DNA of 19,546 nucleotides from Rickettsiales bacterium (lineage in GTDB: Bacteria; Pseudomonadota; Alphaproteobacteria; Rs-D84; CACZYB01): positions 1 to 19,546 of the forward strand of contig JAITSG010000074.1 of assembly GCA_031288035.1 (NCBI GenBank), given 5' to 3'. A program made the position numbers and the translations under genes. The number at the start of each line of letters is the position of its first letter. Within the stretch, counting starts at the first letter, position 1. Under the pieces are notes generated by a model that was not told the DNA's origin, ran no database searches, and saw only the letters and a program-made list of their open reading frames with translations. Shown piece by piece: positions 6,828 to 12,442 of this stretch.

Positions 6828-8123
6828 TCACAGGTCCCACTTGAACGACCCGTCCGCCTTTTGGATTATGCGGGCGTCCTGTATTCCGGCTTCGCGCACG
6901 GCCTTTTGCACCTTCACTGCCTCGTCCTTGGAGCCGAACTCGCCGAAGCGCACCTTGTAATACACCTCGCCGTCCTGCACGGCCTTGAATATCTTGGCCG
7001 GGCCTATTCCCGAGAGCTTGGCCTTGAGCCCGTCCGCGCGCGCGAACGTATAGAAAGCGGCCGCCTGGACGTAGAATCCGCCCTTGACGCTGGCCACCGA
7101 GGTTATGGCGCCCTCCGGGATATTCTCTTCCGGAGCGGGCTTGGCCTGCGCGGGCCCGACTAGGGCGTAGCCGTTGGACTGGTTGTACGAGGAGGACTCG
7201 GTCTTCTTGCCGCCGCCCGGCTTGACCGACACGCCGTAGTTGTCGTACAGGCTCGTGTCCTTAGATTCCATGGCAAGGCGCTTGAGCGCCCTGGATTCGG
7301 CGGCCAGTATCTCGACCTTGACGCGCGCCGTGCCCGTGGCCTTCATGTCCAAGGCGTCCGCCGCGGCCGAGCTCAGGTCTATTATCCTGTCGCGCGCGAA
7401 AGGCCCGCGGTCGTTGACCTTCACGTTGACGGAAACGCCCGTGTCCATATTTGTCACGCGCACGAGGGACGGCATGGGCAGCGTCCTGTGCGCGGCGGTG
7501 AGCTTGTCCTTGTCGAACACTTCGCCGTTCGCGGTGCGCTGGCCGTGGAACGAGTCGCCGTACCACGACGCCGTGCCTATTTCGCTGTATTCGTAATCCT
7601 CGTGCGGATAGTATGGCACGCCGTCTATAAGGTACGGGTTGCCGACCTTGTAAAGCCCGGTCGTGCCGAACGTGGAGGGCTGGGTCGAAGGGTGGTCGGG
7701 GTCCGCGTCATCGTCGTCTTCGTCGTCCGAGGCTGCGATTGCCGACGCGGCTGCCGGCGCGATCGCCGCCGCGGGAGCGGCGGACGGAGCCGCGGCCGGC
7801 TCGGCGCCGGCGACTATGCTTTCCTCCACCAGTGCGTCCTCGTCTACCGTGGCCGCTTCGTCGGCTGCCGTATCTTCGGCAGGCGCGGCCCGTGCGGCCG
7901 GCGCTGCCGCGGGGGCGGACTCGGAAGAAGAGGCTTCGTCATCCAGTATGTTCACCGTGCCCTCCTCCCCCGCGTCGAACGCCTGCATGTCGTCCTCGGC
8001 GGCCGGATACTGCTTTGCGTTTTGGGTTTCCTGCTCCGCCGTTCCTATCATCGGGACCCGGCCGTAATCAGCGCATGCGGGAACGAGGGCCAGCAGTACT
8101 ATGATGGATAATTTTCTGCTCAT
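6828..8123 (-). CDS. rlpA: RlpA-family septal/peptidoglycan lipoprotein with SPOR domain
   Basis: RlpA is an outer-membrane lipoprotein; in Pseudomonas it is a lytic transglycosylase acting on denuded septal glycan. The product has 431 residues. The signal peptide has a VPAC lipobox with Cys17. An Ala/Pro/Asp/Glu-rich low-complexity linker spans about 50-150. The RlpA double-psi beta-barrel lies at about 180-265 (ASWYGDSFHGQRTANGE), with the active-site Asp in VNDRGPF near 238. A SPOR domain at about 349-421 (GGFYVQAAAFYTFARA) binds denuded glycan at the division site. The start at 8121-8123 was chosen over an ATG 33 bp upstream because AAGGAG lies correctly before it and the signal peptide then begins MSRKLS. 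It follows uppP by 34 nt, probably in one operon of cell-wall genes. Confidence 0.92.
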   Translation of the reverse strand: MSRKLSIIVLLALVPACADYGRVPMIGTAEQETQNAKQYPAAEDDMQAFDAGEEGTVNILDDEASSSESAPAAAPAARAAPAEDTAADEAATVDEDALVEESIVAGAEPAAAPSAAPAAAIAPAAASAIAASDDEDDDDADPDHPSTQPSTFGTTGLYKVGNPYLIDGVPYYPHEDYEYSEIGTASWYGDSFHGQRTANGEVFDKDKLTAAHRTLPMPSLVRVTNMDTGVSVNVKVNDRGPFARDRIIDLSSAAADALDMKATGTARVKVEILAAESRALKRLAMESKDTSLYDNYGVSVKPGGGKKTESSSYNQSNGYALVGPAQAKPAPEENIPEGAITSVASVKGGFYVQAAAFYTFARADGLKAKLSGIGPAKIFKAVQDGEVYYKVRFGEFGSKDEAVKVQKAVREAGIQDARIIQKADGSFKWDL

Positions 8124-8157
8124 TTCCTTTCTCCTTACGAGATAGGATGATACCACA

Positions 8158-8925
8158 TCAGAAAAGTTTTAGCAACAACAAAGCAAAGGCCGCGCGGTAC
8201 GCGGCGGCCCACGCGAACGAGAATTTCGCGGCGATTTTGATTAGCGAGCTTACGGCGCACAGGCTGGCCGCGAAGGACGTTGCCACGACTATGGCGGCGT
8301 CCGCGGCGGAAACCGACATCGCGCGGGTGTTGATCATGGTCCATGCGCCCGCCCCGGCTATCGCCGGTATGGCCATGAGGAGCGAGAACTCGGCCGCGGC
8401 CTTCCTGCTGGCGCCGGAGGCGAGGAGCCCTATCATGGAGCTGCCAGAGCGGCTGGCTCCGTGGATGACCGAGAACATCTGGCACAATCCGGCGGCCATG
8501 GCGGCGCGCCATCCGATTTCCTCCGTCTTGCCGCCAAAAAACCTGTCGGCTCCCCATAACAGGAGGCCGAACGCGACCAGGTTGAACGCGACCAGCCCGG
8601 CGCTTTCGTTCTGGCCGAACGATGATGCCAGCGCCCCCGCTATCGCGATCGGCGCGAACGACGCTGCTATCTTAAGGGCCGTGGTCCTGCCCTCTTTCGG
8701 CCGGCCGGCGAAGAACCCCCGCGCCATTTCCCATATCCGCGCCCTGGAGTATATGATTATCGCCATAAGGGAGCCTATGTGGGCCAGGGCTTCCAGAATT
8801 CGGCCGTCCCCCGCGCCCGGCCCCCAGAGGCGGTCCAACGCCATGAGGTGGGCCGACGACGACACGGGCAGAAATTCGGTCAGCCCCTGGATTATGCTGT
8901 ATATTGCCAGGTACGATGCATCCAT
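8158..8925 (-). CDS. uppP: Undecaprenyl-diphosphatase (BacA/UppP)
   Basis: This inner-membrane phosphatase recycles undecaprenyl diphosphate for peptidoglycan and other envelope polymers. The product has 255 residues (family about 260-275) with about eight hydrophobic segments. Motif 1, QGLTEFLPVSSSAHL (residues 13-27), supplies Glu17 and His26. The second motif reads HGASRSGSS (155-163), with the essential Arg159 and Ser residues but His in place of the nearly invariant Pro of PGxSRSG. The start at 8923-8925 gives the family N-terminus and has AAGGA upstream. Its promoter overlaps that of carD head to head. rlpA follows 34 nt downstream. Identity is secure; the effect of Pro155His is unknown. 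Confidence 0.93.
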   Translation of the reverse strand: MDASYLAIYSIIQGLTEFLPVSSSAHLMALDRLWGPGAGDGRILEALAHIGSLMAIIIYSRARIWEMARGFFAGRPKEGRTTALKIAASFAPIAIAGALASSFGQNESAGLVAFNLVAFGLLLWGADRFFGGKTEEIGWRAAMAAGLCQMFSVIHGASRSGSSMIGLLASGASRKAAAEFSLLMAIPAIAGAGAWTMINTRAMSVSAADAAIVVATSFAASLCAVSSLIKIAAKFSFAWAAAYRAAFALLLLKLF

Positions 8926-8932
8926 TTTTTCC

Positions 8933-8961
8933 TTGTATCATAAGGCATTTCATGGTACTAT
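8933..8961 (+). promoter_or_regulatory. Promoter of carD
   Basis: TTGTAT (8933-8938), a 17-nt spacer and TACTAT (8956-8961). The predicted +1 is near 8968, giving a leader of about 41 nt. It overlaps the uppP promoter almost completely. Confidence 0.6.
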
Positions 8962-8965
8962 GCAA
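8937..8965 (-). promoter_or_regulatory. Promoter of uppP-rlpA
   Basis: Minus strand: TTGCAT (8960-8965), a 17-nt spacer and TATGAT (8937-8942). The predicted +1 lies only about 5 nt before the uppP ATG. Its -10 overlaps the carD -35, and its -35 overlaps the carD -10. Confidence 0.6.
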
Positions 8966-8980
8966 CAAATAAACCGGCAA

Positions 8981-8997
8981 GGCCGCGTCGCGCGGCC
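8981..8997 (+). promoter_or_regulatory. Hairpin in the carD 5' leader, abutting the ribosome-binding site
   Basis: A perfect 7-bp stem GGCCGCG/CGCGGCC with a 3-nt TCG loop ends directly before the AAGGG Shine-Dalgarno (8998-9002) of carD. It could tune translation initiation or protect the 5' end; no T tract follows, so it is not a terminator. Confidence 0.5.
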
Positions 8998-9008
8998 AAG
9001 GGTTCGAA

Positions 9009-9569
9009 ATGGCGGAAAAAAGGGACGAATGGAAGATTACCGTGGGCGACTATGTGGTCTATCCCACGCACGGCGTAGGCCAGATAAGCGAGATAACCAC
9101 CGACAAGGTCGCGGGATTCGACATAGAATTCCTGGTGATAAGTTTTGCCAAGAACCGCATGACCCTGAAGATTCCGGTGGACAAGATAGAGATTTCCGGG
9201 CTGAGGAAGCTCTCCACGGAGTACGAGATAAAGAAGGCCGTGGAAATAATGAGGACGCCGCCCCAGGCCAAGCGCATGGTCTGGGCGAAGCGAAGCCAGG
9301 AATATGAGGAGAAGATAAACTCGGGCGAGCCCTCCGAGATAGCCGAGGTCGTACGCGACCTCTATAAGCGCGCCGACCGGCCGGAACAGTCGTTTTCCGA
9401 GCGCCAGATATACGAGCAGGCCGTATCGCGCCTTGCCGACGAGTACGGCGCCATATTCGGGCTGCCCGGCGACGACGCCGTGGCCAAGATAGAGGGCGTG
9501 CTGGAGCGCGAGGATAAGAAGCGCCAGGCCGAGGCGGAAACCGGAAGCGCCGGCCAGGACGCCGATTGA
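9009..9569 (+). CDS. CarD/CdnL-family RNA polymerase-binding transcription regulator
   Basis: CarD/CdnL proteins bind the RNA polymerase beta subunit and stabilise open complexes, notably at rRNA and housekeeping promoters. The N-terminal Tudor-like RNAP-interaction domain (about residues 8-68) opens with the hallmark VGDYVVYPTHGVGQI and continues through FLVISFAKNRMTLKIPVDK. A helical C-terminal DNA-binding domain follows (about 75-165, with RSQEYEEKINSGEPSEIAEV and RDLYKR). The length of 186 residues is close to alphaproteobacterial CdnL (about 165-180) plus a short polar tail. The start at 9009 has AAGGG six bases upstream and gives the expected N-terminus. A hairpin precedes it and a terminator follows. 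It is divergent from uppP-rlpA. Confidence 0.92.
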   Translation: MAEKRDEWKITVGDYVVYPTHGVGQISEITTDKVAGFDIEFLVISFAKNRMTLKIPVDKIEISGLRKLSTEYEIKKAVEIMRTPPQAKRMVWAKRSQEYEEKINSGEPSEIAEVVRDLYKRADRPEQSFSERQIYEQAVSRLADEYGAIFGLPGDDAVAKIEGVLEREDKKRQAEAETGSAGQDAD

Positions 9570-9664
9570 TGACCGCACCGCGGCCGGCAGATAAAGCAAA
9601 GTAGGCAACGCTGATAATGCAGGCGAGCGGGCCGCTGAAGGTAGCGTCGGCGCAGTTTGGTCAA

Positions 9665-9690
9665 CAGGCTCCTGAAGGAGCTTGTTTCTT
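9665..9690 (+). terminator. Probable terminator of carD
   Basis: An 8-bp stem CAGGCTCC/GGAGCTTG (one G-T wobble) with a TGAA tetraloop, followed by TTTCTT. It lies about 95 nt after the carD stop. Confidence 0.55.
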
Positions 9691-9701
9691 GCTATTGCCG
9701 C

Positions 9702-9998
9702 CTACTTGCGGCCCTTCTTCCCGGCGGGAAGCGCGACGCGGTACAGGCTGACCAGCAGGACTATGCTCTGCGGCCACGACATCACGGCGCCAGCGTGCTC
9801 CAGGCCGGACGCGAACTCCGCGCCGTTGATGAGCAGGTAGTATATGGCCAGGGCCACGGCCATGCTCACGTACGACAGGGCGTTCGCGGCGAGCGCCTTG
9901 TTGGGCGGGTTCAGCGCCGCGCTCTTGAGCGCGTTTCTCCAATAGAGTTCGGTGACAGCGAAAGTGGCGGCAAGATACAGTATGGTTTCCAAGGTCAT
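9702..9998 (-). CDS. Small three-helix membrane protein, unknown function
   Basis: A 98-residue protein with three hydrophobic stretches (about 3-20, 40-58 and 74-90) and a basic end (AGKKGRK), so probably an integral inner-membrane protein. I do not recognise a family. The start at 9996-9998 is well supported by AAAGGAGG five bases upstream. A promoter with a consensus -10 lies about 21 nt upstream of the ATG. It converges on carD, and its 3' end pairs with sequence after carD (see findings). The codon usage matches the surrounding GC-rich genes. Confidence 0.75.
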   Translation of the reverse strand: MTLETILYLAATFAVTELYWRNALKSAALNPPNKALAANALSYVSMAVALAIYYLLINGAEFASGLEHAGAVMSWPQSIVLLVSLYRVALPAGKKGRK

Positions 9999-10018
9999 GA
10001 TAACCTCCTTTCGAATCC

Positions 10019-10047
10019 ATTATAGAGTAGCCGTTTTAGGAATGGAA
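10019..10047 (-). promoter_or_regulatory. Promoter of the small membrane protein gene
   Basis: Minus strand: TTCCAT (10042-10047, weak), a 17-nt spacer and a consensus TATAAT (10019-10024), about 20 nt upstream of the ATG. Confidence 0.5.
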
Positions 10048-10057
10048 GGATAATTTT

Positions 10058-10167
10058 GGCGCGAAAAGCGAGCTCGCGCCAGCGGACGGGCGGCGTGGGC
10101 GAGGGGCCCTAGAGCCGCCCGGCCGGTCCCGGCGGTTCCGCGCGCAGTCTTTTTGGTGACGACTGCG
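10058..10167. other. Cluster of three perfect 7-bp hairpins in a GC-rich gap
   Basis: The stems are GGCGCGA/TCGCGCC (10058-10064 with 10074-10080), GGGCGGC/GCCGCCC (10088-10094 with 10114-10120) and CGCAGTC/GACTGCG (10143-10149 with 10161-10167). None has a good T tract on either strand. They mark the boundary between GC-rich resident DNA and the AT-rich gene at 10206. No ORF is visible here. Confidence 0.5.
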
Positions 10168-10205
10168 AAATTTTATGGGAAATGGGGATCGGTAAATACC
10201 TTACG

Positions 10206-10898
10206 TTAGACTTTACATTCAAAGGCTTCGCTCTCCAGGCGGATTCGTCTATTCCAAAGAGTTTCCCCTTCGTACATAAAGTATTTCATTCCTGTGTCGT
10301 GATAGCCTATCAAACGTTCTGCAAGAGCGGAAATCTTATATGGTTCACCTTCGTATTCAACTTCTCTTTCGCCAATCACTGTACAGGTTATAGATTCATC
10401 TCGCGTAAAGATTAAAACAGCATTAATCGGGATATCCAATTCCGTGAAAGACATTACGCCCCGCCTAGTTCTTTGTTCATCCACGGCCTTTTCGACAATT
10501 TCTTCTAGTTCCTGTTCTACAGCCTCCGATTGACAGATTTTCTTCAGGTCTTCTGTTGGAACCCGCATTAGCCTTGCAATGTTTTTAAAGACGGCAAGCG
10601 CCTGCTCTGGCTGCATAAGGAAGAATTCTTTTTTGCGTTCACGTCCAGCCGGAGTCGAATCTATCGCACGAATTGCAGGATTGGCGTTTTCAAGAATACT
10701 ATGAATTCCCTCTTCAACCTGCTCGCAGTTTTCTACATGAAACTCAGCATAAACTCTAAAATTCAATGGGATTGATGTTGAGCGAGATAAATCGTTTGCT
10801 CGTTCTTGTGCTGTTTGAGTTGGGCGCTCGGTTTTACCAACTTTGACCCAACCGGCAAGGCTGGGATTCGTCATGATATAAACTATACCTTTTGACAT
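10206..10898 (-). CDS. T5orf172/GIY-YIG nuclease-like protein with a C-terminal RAMA/DUF4357-like domain
   Basis: A 230-residue protein. The N-terminal part (about 1-95) fits the T5orf172 branch of GIY-YIG proteins: GIVYIMTNPSLAGWVKVGKT (residues 4-23), the conserved Arg in ERANDLSRST (31-41), and REFF-like KKEFF with the candidate catalytic Glu91. A linker with acidic helices follows. The C-terminal part (about 146-218) has INAVLIFTRD, VEYEGEPYKISALAERL and YFMYEGETLWNRR, which recalls the RAMA/DUF4357 module found next to restriction and DNA-modification enzymes. A DNA-processing or defence role is inferred, not shown. The gene is clearly AT-richer, with A/T-ending codons, unlike its neighbours, and starts 20 nt from the 3' end of a tRNA: signs of horizontal transfer. 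The Shine-Dalgarno is weak and no own promoter is evident. Confidence 0.75.
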   Translation of the reverse strand: MSKGIVYIMTNPSLAGWVKVGKTERPTQTAQERANDLSRSTSIPLNFRVYAEFHVENCEQVEEGIHSILENANPAIRAIDSTPAGRERKKEFFLMQPEQALAVFKNIARLMRVPTEDLKKICQSEAVEQELEEIVEKAVDEQRTRRGVMSFTELDIPINAVLIFTRDESITCTVIGEREVEYEGEPYKISALAERLIGYHDTGMKYFMYEGETLWNRRIRLESEAFECKV

Positions 10899-10918
10899 TC
10901 TATTTTTCTTCCGGATTC

Positions 10919-10994
10919 TGGTGTTCCCAACCGGAGTCGAACCGGTGTTCTAAGAATGAGAATCTTATGTCCTAGGCCTCTAGACGATGGGAAC
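10919..10994 (-). tRNA. tRNA-Glu(CUC)
   Basis: On the minus strand the 76-nt sequence folds into a cloverleaf. The acceptor is GTTCCCA (10988-10994) with TGGGAAC (10923-10929), the discriminator is A, and CCA is encoded (10919-10921). The D arm is typical of tRNA-Glu (GTCTAGAGGCCTAGGAC). The anticodon stem TAAGA/TCTTA encloses the loop TTCTCAT, so the anticodon is CTC. The T arm is ACCGG-TTCGACT-CCGGT. It has its own strong promoter. Confidence 0.93.
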
Positions 10995-11003
10995 CTGGGC
11001 GCG

Positions 11004-11031
11004 ATTATACGCGCTTTACAGCGGTTTGCAA
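11004..11031 (-). promoter_or_regulatory. Promoter of tRNA-Glu
   Basis: Minus strand: TTGCAA (11026-11031), a 16-nt spacer and TATAAT (11004-11009), ending 9 nt before the tRNA 5' end. The stretch from here to 11118 holds no gene or structure I can support. Confidence 0.75.
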
Positions 11032-11118
11032 GGAAAAAGCGCCGGAAAATACAGCAAAATTCAGGCAGCCGCGGCCTTTGTCGCGCGGCCATGCCGGACG
11101 GTCGCCGCGTGTTTTCGC

Positions 11119-11147
11119 TTTACAAAACCGCGGCCCGCGTGTATAAT
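11119..11147 (+). promoter_or_regulatory. Strong sigma70 promoter of structured RNA copy 1
   Basis: TTTACA (11119-11124), a 17-nt spacer and TATAAT (11142-11147). The predicted +1 is 11154, which coincides with the first bases of the closing helix of the RNA. Confidence 0.8.
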
Positions 11148-11153
11148 GGCCGC

Positions 11154-11348
11154 GTATCCGAAAGGGTATGGGCCAAGTTTCAAGGCTCGGCATATACAGC
11201 GCCGATACGCGCTGAGATTCGTATCCTCGATGCGCAATCGGGGAGGCCGTAGTGTATGTTCAAGGACAGGCCTACGGTTTGTCCCAAAGACTGCGGCGAG
11301 TCTGTTATATGTCGGATTCTTGAAACCTCCCCGGCCTTTCCGGATGCG
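11154..11348 (+). ncRNA. Structured RNA of an unrecognised family, copy 1 (leader or ncRNA)
   Basis: About 195 nt. The ends pair in a 13-bp helix (11153-11165 with 11335-11348, one bulged C). Inside are GTTTCAAG/CTTGAAAC (11177-11184 with 11319-11326) and CGGCATATACAG/CTGTTATATGTCG (11188-11199 with 11302-11314, one bulge). A hairpin GATAC/GTATC encloses a conserved loop, and TCCTCGAT-GCGCA-ATCGGGGA is at 11224-11244. GTGTATGT is at 11252-11259, with AGACT-GCGGCG-AGTCT near the 3' side and ACCTCCCCGGCC at 11325-11336. A homologous copy lies at 19151-19328 with compensatory changes. It is followed after 28 nt by a small secreted-protein gene with no terminator between. It does not match tmRNA, SRP, RNase P or the TPP, cobalamin, FMN and glycine riboswitch signatures I know. 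A 6S-like rod is possible but its conserved segments are absent. Confidence 0.65.
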
Positions 11349-11376
11349 AATATGCAATCAACGGAAAGGAAAAAAT

Positions 11377-11715
11377 ATGAATAAAGCAATAATATTCGGA
11401 TTGGTCGCGATCATGTTCCCGGCGTTCGCGGACGCGGCGCCGAGAGGTCGGGGAGGGCCGCAGACAGACGAGGAATGCCGCGCTAAGATGGGAAGACCGG
11501 CCAAGCTGGTGAACGACATGCGCGCAGGCCCTAGATGCTCGTGCGGCAAAGAGATAGACGGTTATGAGGAAGTCAAGGGCAAATGCGTGGCTCTCTCGCC
11601 GGAAGATCTGGAATGCGTGCGCAAGGCGGACTCCGGCGCGCGATACGACAAGAAGAGGGGCTGCGTTTGCAAGTCGCCGCGCAAGATGAACGAACATGGC
11701 CTTTGCGAGTGGTAA
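11377..11715 (+). CDS. Small secreted Cys-rich protein, unknown function
   Basis: A 112-residue protein with a clear signal peptide (MNKAIIFGLVAIMFPAFADA, cleavage probably after an Ala near residue 20) and eight cysteines in the mature part (34, 54, 56, 70, 80, 96, 98 and 110). Two CxC motifs occur, in GPRCSCGKE and RGCVCKSPRK. The pattern suggests a disulfide-stabilised periplasmic or exported protein. No family recognised. GGAAAGGA precedes the ATG by 6 nt. It lies 28 nt downstream of structured RNA copy 1 and is probably transcribed through it. Longer in-frame upstream starts would cross that RNA and lack a signal peptide at the N-terminus, so they were rejected. The bidirectional hairpin at 11722-11753 follows the stop closely. 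Confidence 0.75.
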   Translation: MNKAIIFGLVAIMFPAFADAAPRGRGGPQTDEECRAKMGRPAKLVNDMRAGPRCSCGKEIDGYEEVKGKCVALSPEDLECVRKADSGARYDKKRGCVCKSPRKMNEHGLCEW

Positions 11716-11716
11716 G

Positions 11717-11753
11717 AAAAAGCCCCCTCCTCCGTATGAAGGGAGGAGGGGGC
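11717..11753 (-). terminator. Rho-independent terminator of rubrerythrin gene
   Basis: On the minus strand, a perfect 12-bp stem GCCCCCTCCTCC/GGAGGAGGGGGC with an 8-nt loop is followed by TTTTTC. The hairpin may also stop the convergent gene at 11377, though without a T tract on that side. Confidence 0.9.
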
Positions 11754-11774
11754 CGTCATGCGCTTTCGCGCGCG

Positions 11775-12353
11775 TTATCTCCAGCAGTCGCGCTTGCGGG
11801 CGAAATAGGCCTGCGGGTGCGCGCACGCGGGGCAGGCCTTCGGCGCCTCCTTGCCTATATGGAGGTATCCGCAGTTGAGGCACTCCCACACTATTTCCTC
11901 GGGCTTCTTGAATATGGTGCCTTCCTGGAGCTCCTTTAGCATGGAGGAATAGCGTTCCGCGTGGTAGGTTTCGGCCACTGCTATGTTGCGCATGGCGCTG
12001 GCGACGGCGGCGAAGCCCTCCTCGTCGGCTATTTTGGCGAAGTCGGGATACATATGCTCGGCCTCGTCCTTTTCGCCGTTGATGGCGGCGACGAGGTTTT
12101 CTGTCGTGGTGCCGATTATTCCGGCCGGATATGCCCACTCTATCTTGGCCATTCCGCCCTCGAGGAATTTGAACAGCCTCTCGGCGTGTTCCTTTTCCTG
12201 CGCGGCGGTTTCTTCGAACAGGCGGCTTATCTGCACGTACCCGTCGCTCTTGGCCTTCGACGCCCAGAAGGTGTAGCGGTTCCTGGCCTGCGATTCTCCG
12301 GCAAAGGCTATCATTATGTTCTTTTCTGTCTTCGTTCCGATTATGCTGCTCAT
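11775..12353 (-). CDS. rbr: Rubrerythrin
   Basis: A cytoplasmic non-haem iron peroxidase that reduces hydrogen peroxide to water, characteristic of anaerobes and microaerophiles. The product has 192 residues. The N-terminal ferritin-like four-helix domain supplies diiron ligands Glu20, Glu53/His56 (AAQEKEHAE), Glu94/Glu97 and Glu128/His131 (AETYHAE). The C-terminal rubredoxin domain has Cys158-x2-Cys161 and Cys174-x2-Cys177 (WECLNCGYLH, ACPACAHP). The start at 12351-12353 follows AAAGGAA by 5 nt. Its promoter overlaps that of the divergent 12443 gene. Its presence suggests an organism exposed to low oxygen, for example in a gut. The family call is secure. Confidence 0.96.
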   Translation of the reverse strand: MSSIIGTKTEKNIMIAFAGESQARNRYTFWASKAKSDGYVQISRLFEETAAQEKEHAERLFKFLEGGMAKIEWAYPAGIIGTTTENLVAAINGEKDEAEHMYPDFAKIADEEGFAAVASAMRNIAVAETYHAERYSSMLKELQEGTIFKKPEEIVWECLNCGYLHIGKEAPKACPACAHPQAYFARKRDCWR

Positions 12354-12387
12354 ATTGGTTCCTTTCGTTTTTATTGTTTATCGTCAA

Positions 12388-12416
12388 AACATAACACAGA
12401 ATTATATTGTTATCAA
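12388..12416 (-). promoter_or_regulatory. Promoter of rubrerythrin
   Basis: Minus strand: TTGATA (12411-12416), a 17-nt spacer and TATGTT (12388-12393), about 35 nt upstream of the rbr ATG. Its -35 shares bases with the -35 of the divergent promoter. Confidence 0.55.
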
Positions 12417-12435
12417 CCGAAATTTATGGTAAAAT
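12407..12435 (+). promoter_or_regulatory. Promoter of the 12443 gene, giving an essentially leaderless mRNA
   Basis: TTGTTA (12407-12412), a 17-nt spacer and TAAAAT (12430-12435). The expected +1 is 12442, one base before the ATG. No Shine-Dalgarno is present. Confidence 0.6.
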
Positions 12436-12442
12436 CGCACCC

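Noticed and set aside
10020..10205. att-site duplication of the tRNA-Glu 3' end across the GIY-YIG gene
   Set aside because: Read by eye in both orientations; no convincing copy of the T-arm/acceptor sequence was found.
11154..11348. Structured RNA as 6S RNA, tmRNA, SRP RNA or a TPP riboswitch
   Set aside because: The length and rod-like closing stem recall 6S, and CTGAGA occurs as in TPP riboswitches, but the other conserved segments of each family are missing. Left as unassigned.
10987..11376. N-terminal extension of the secreted protein at 11377 to an ATG at 10987
   Set aside because: It would cross the tRNA promoter, the RNA promoter and the structured RNA, and would bury the signal peptide in the middle of the protein.
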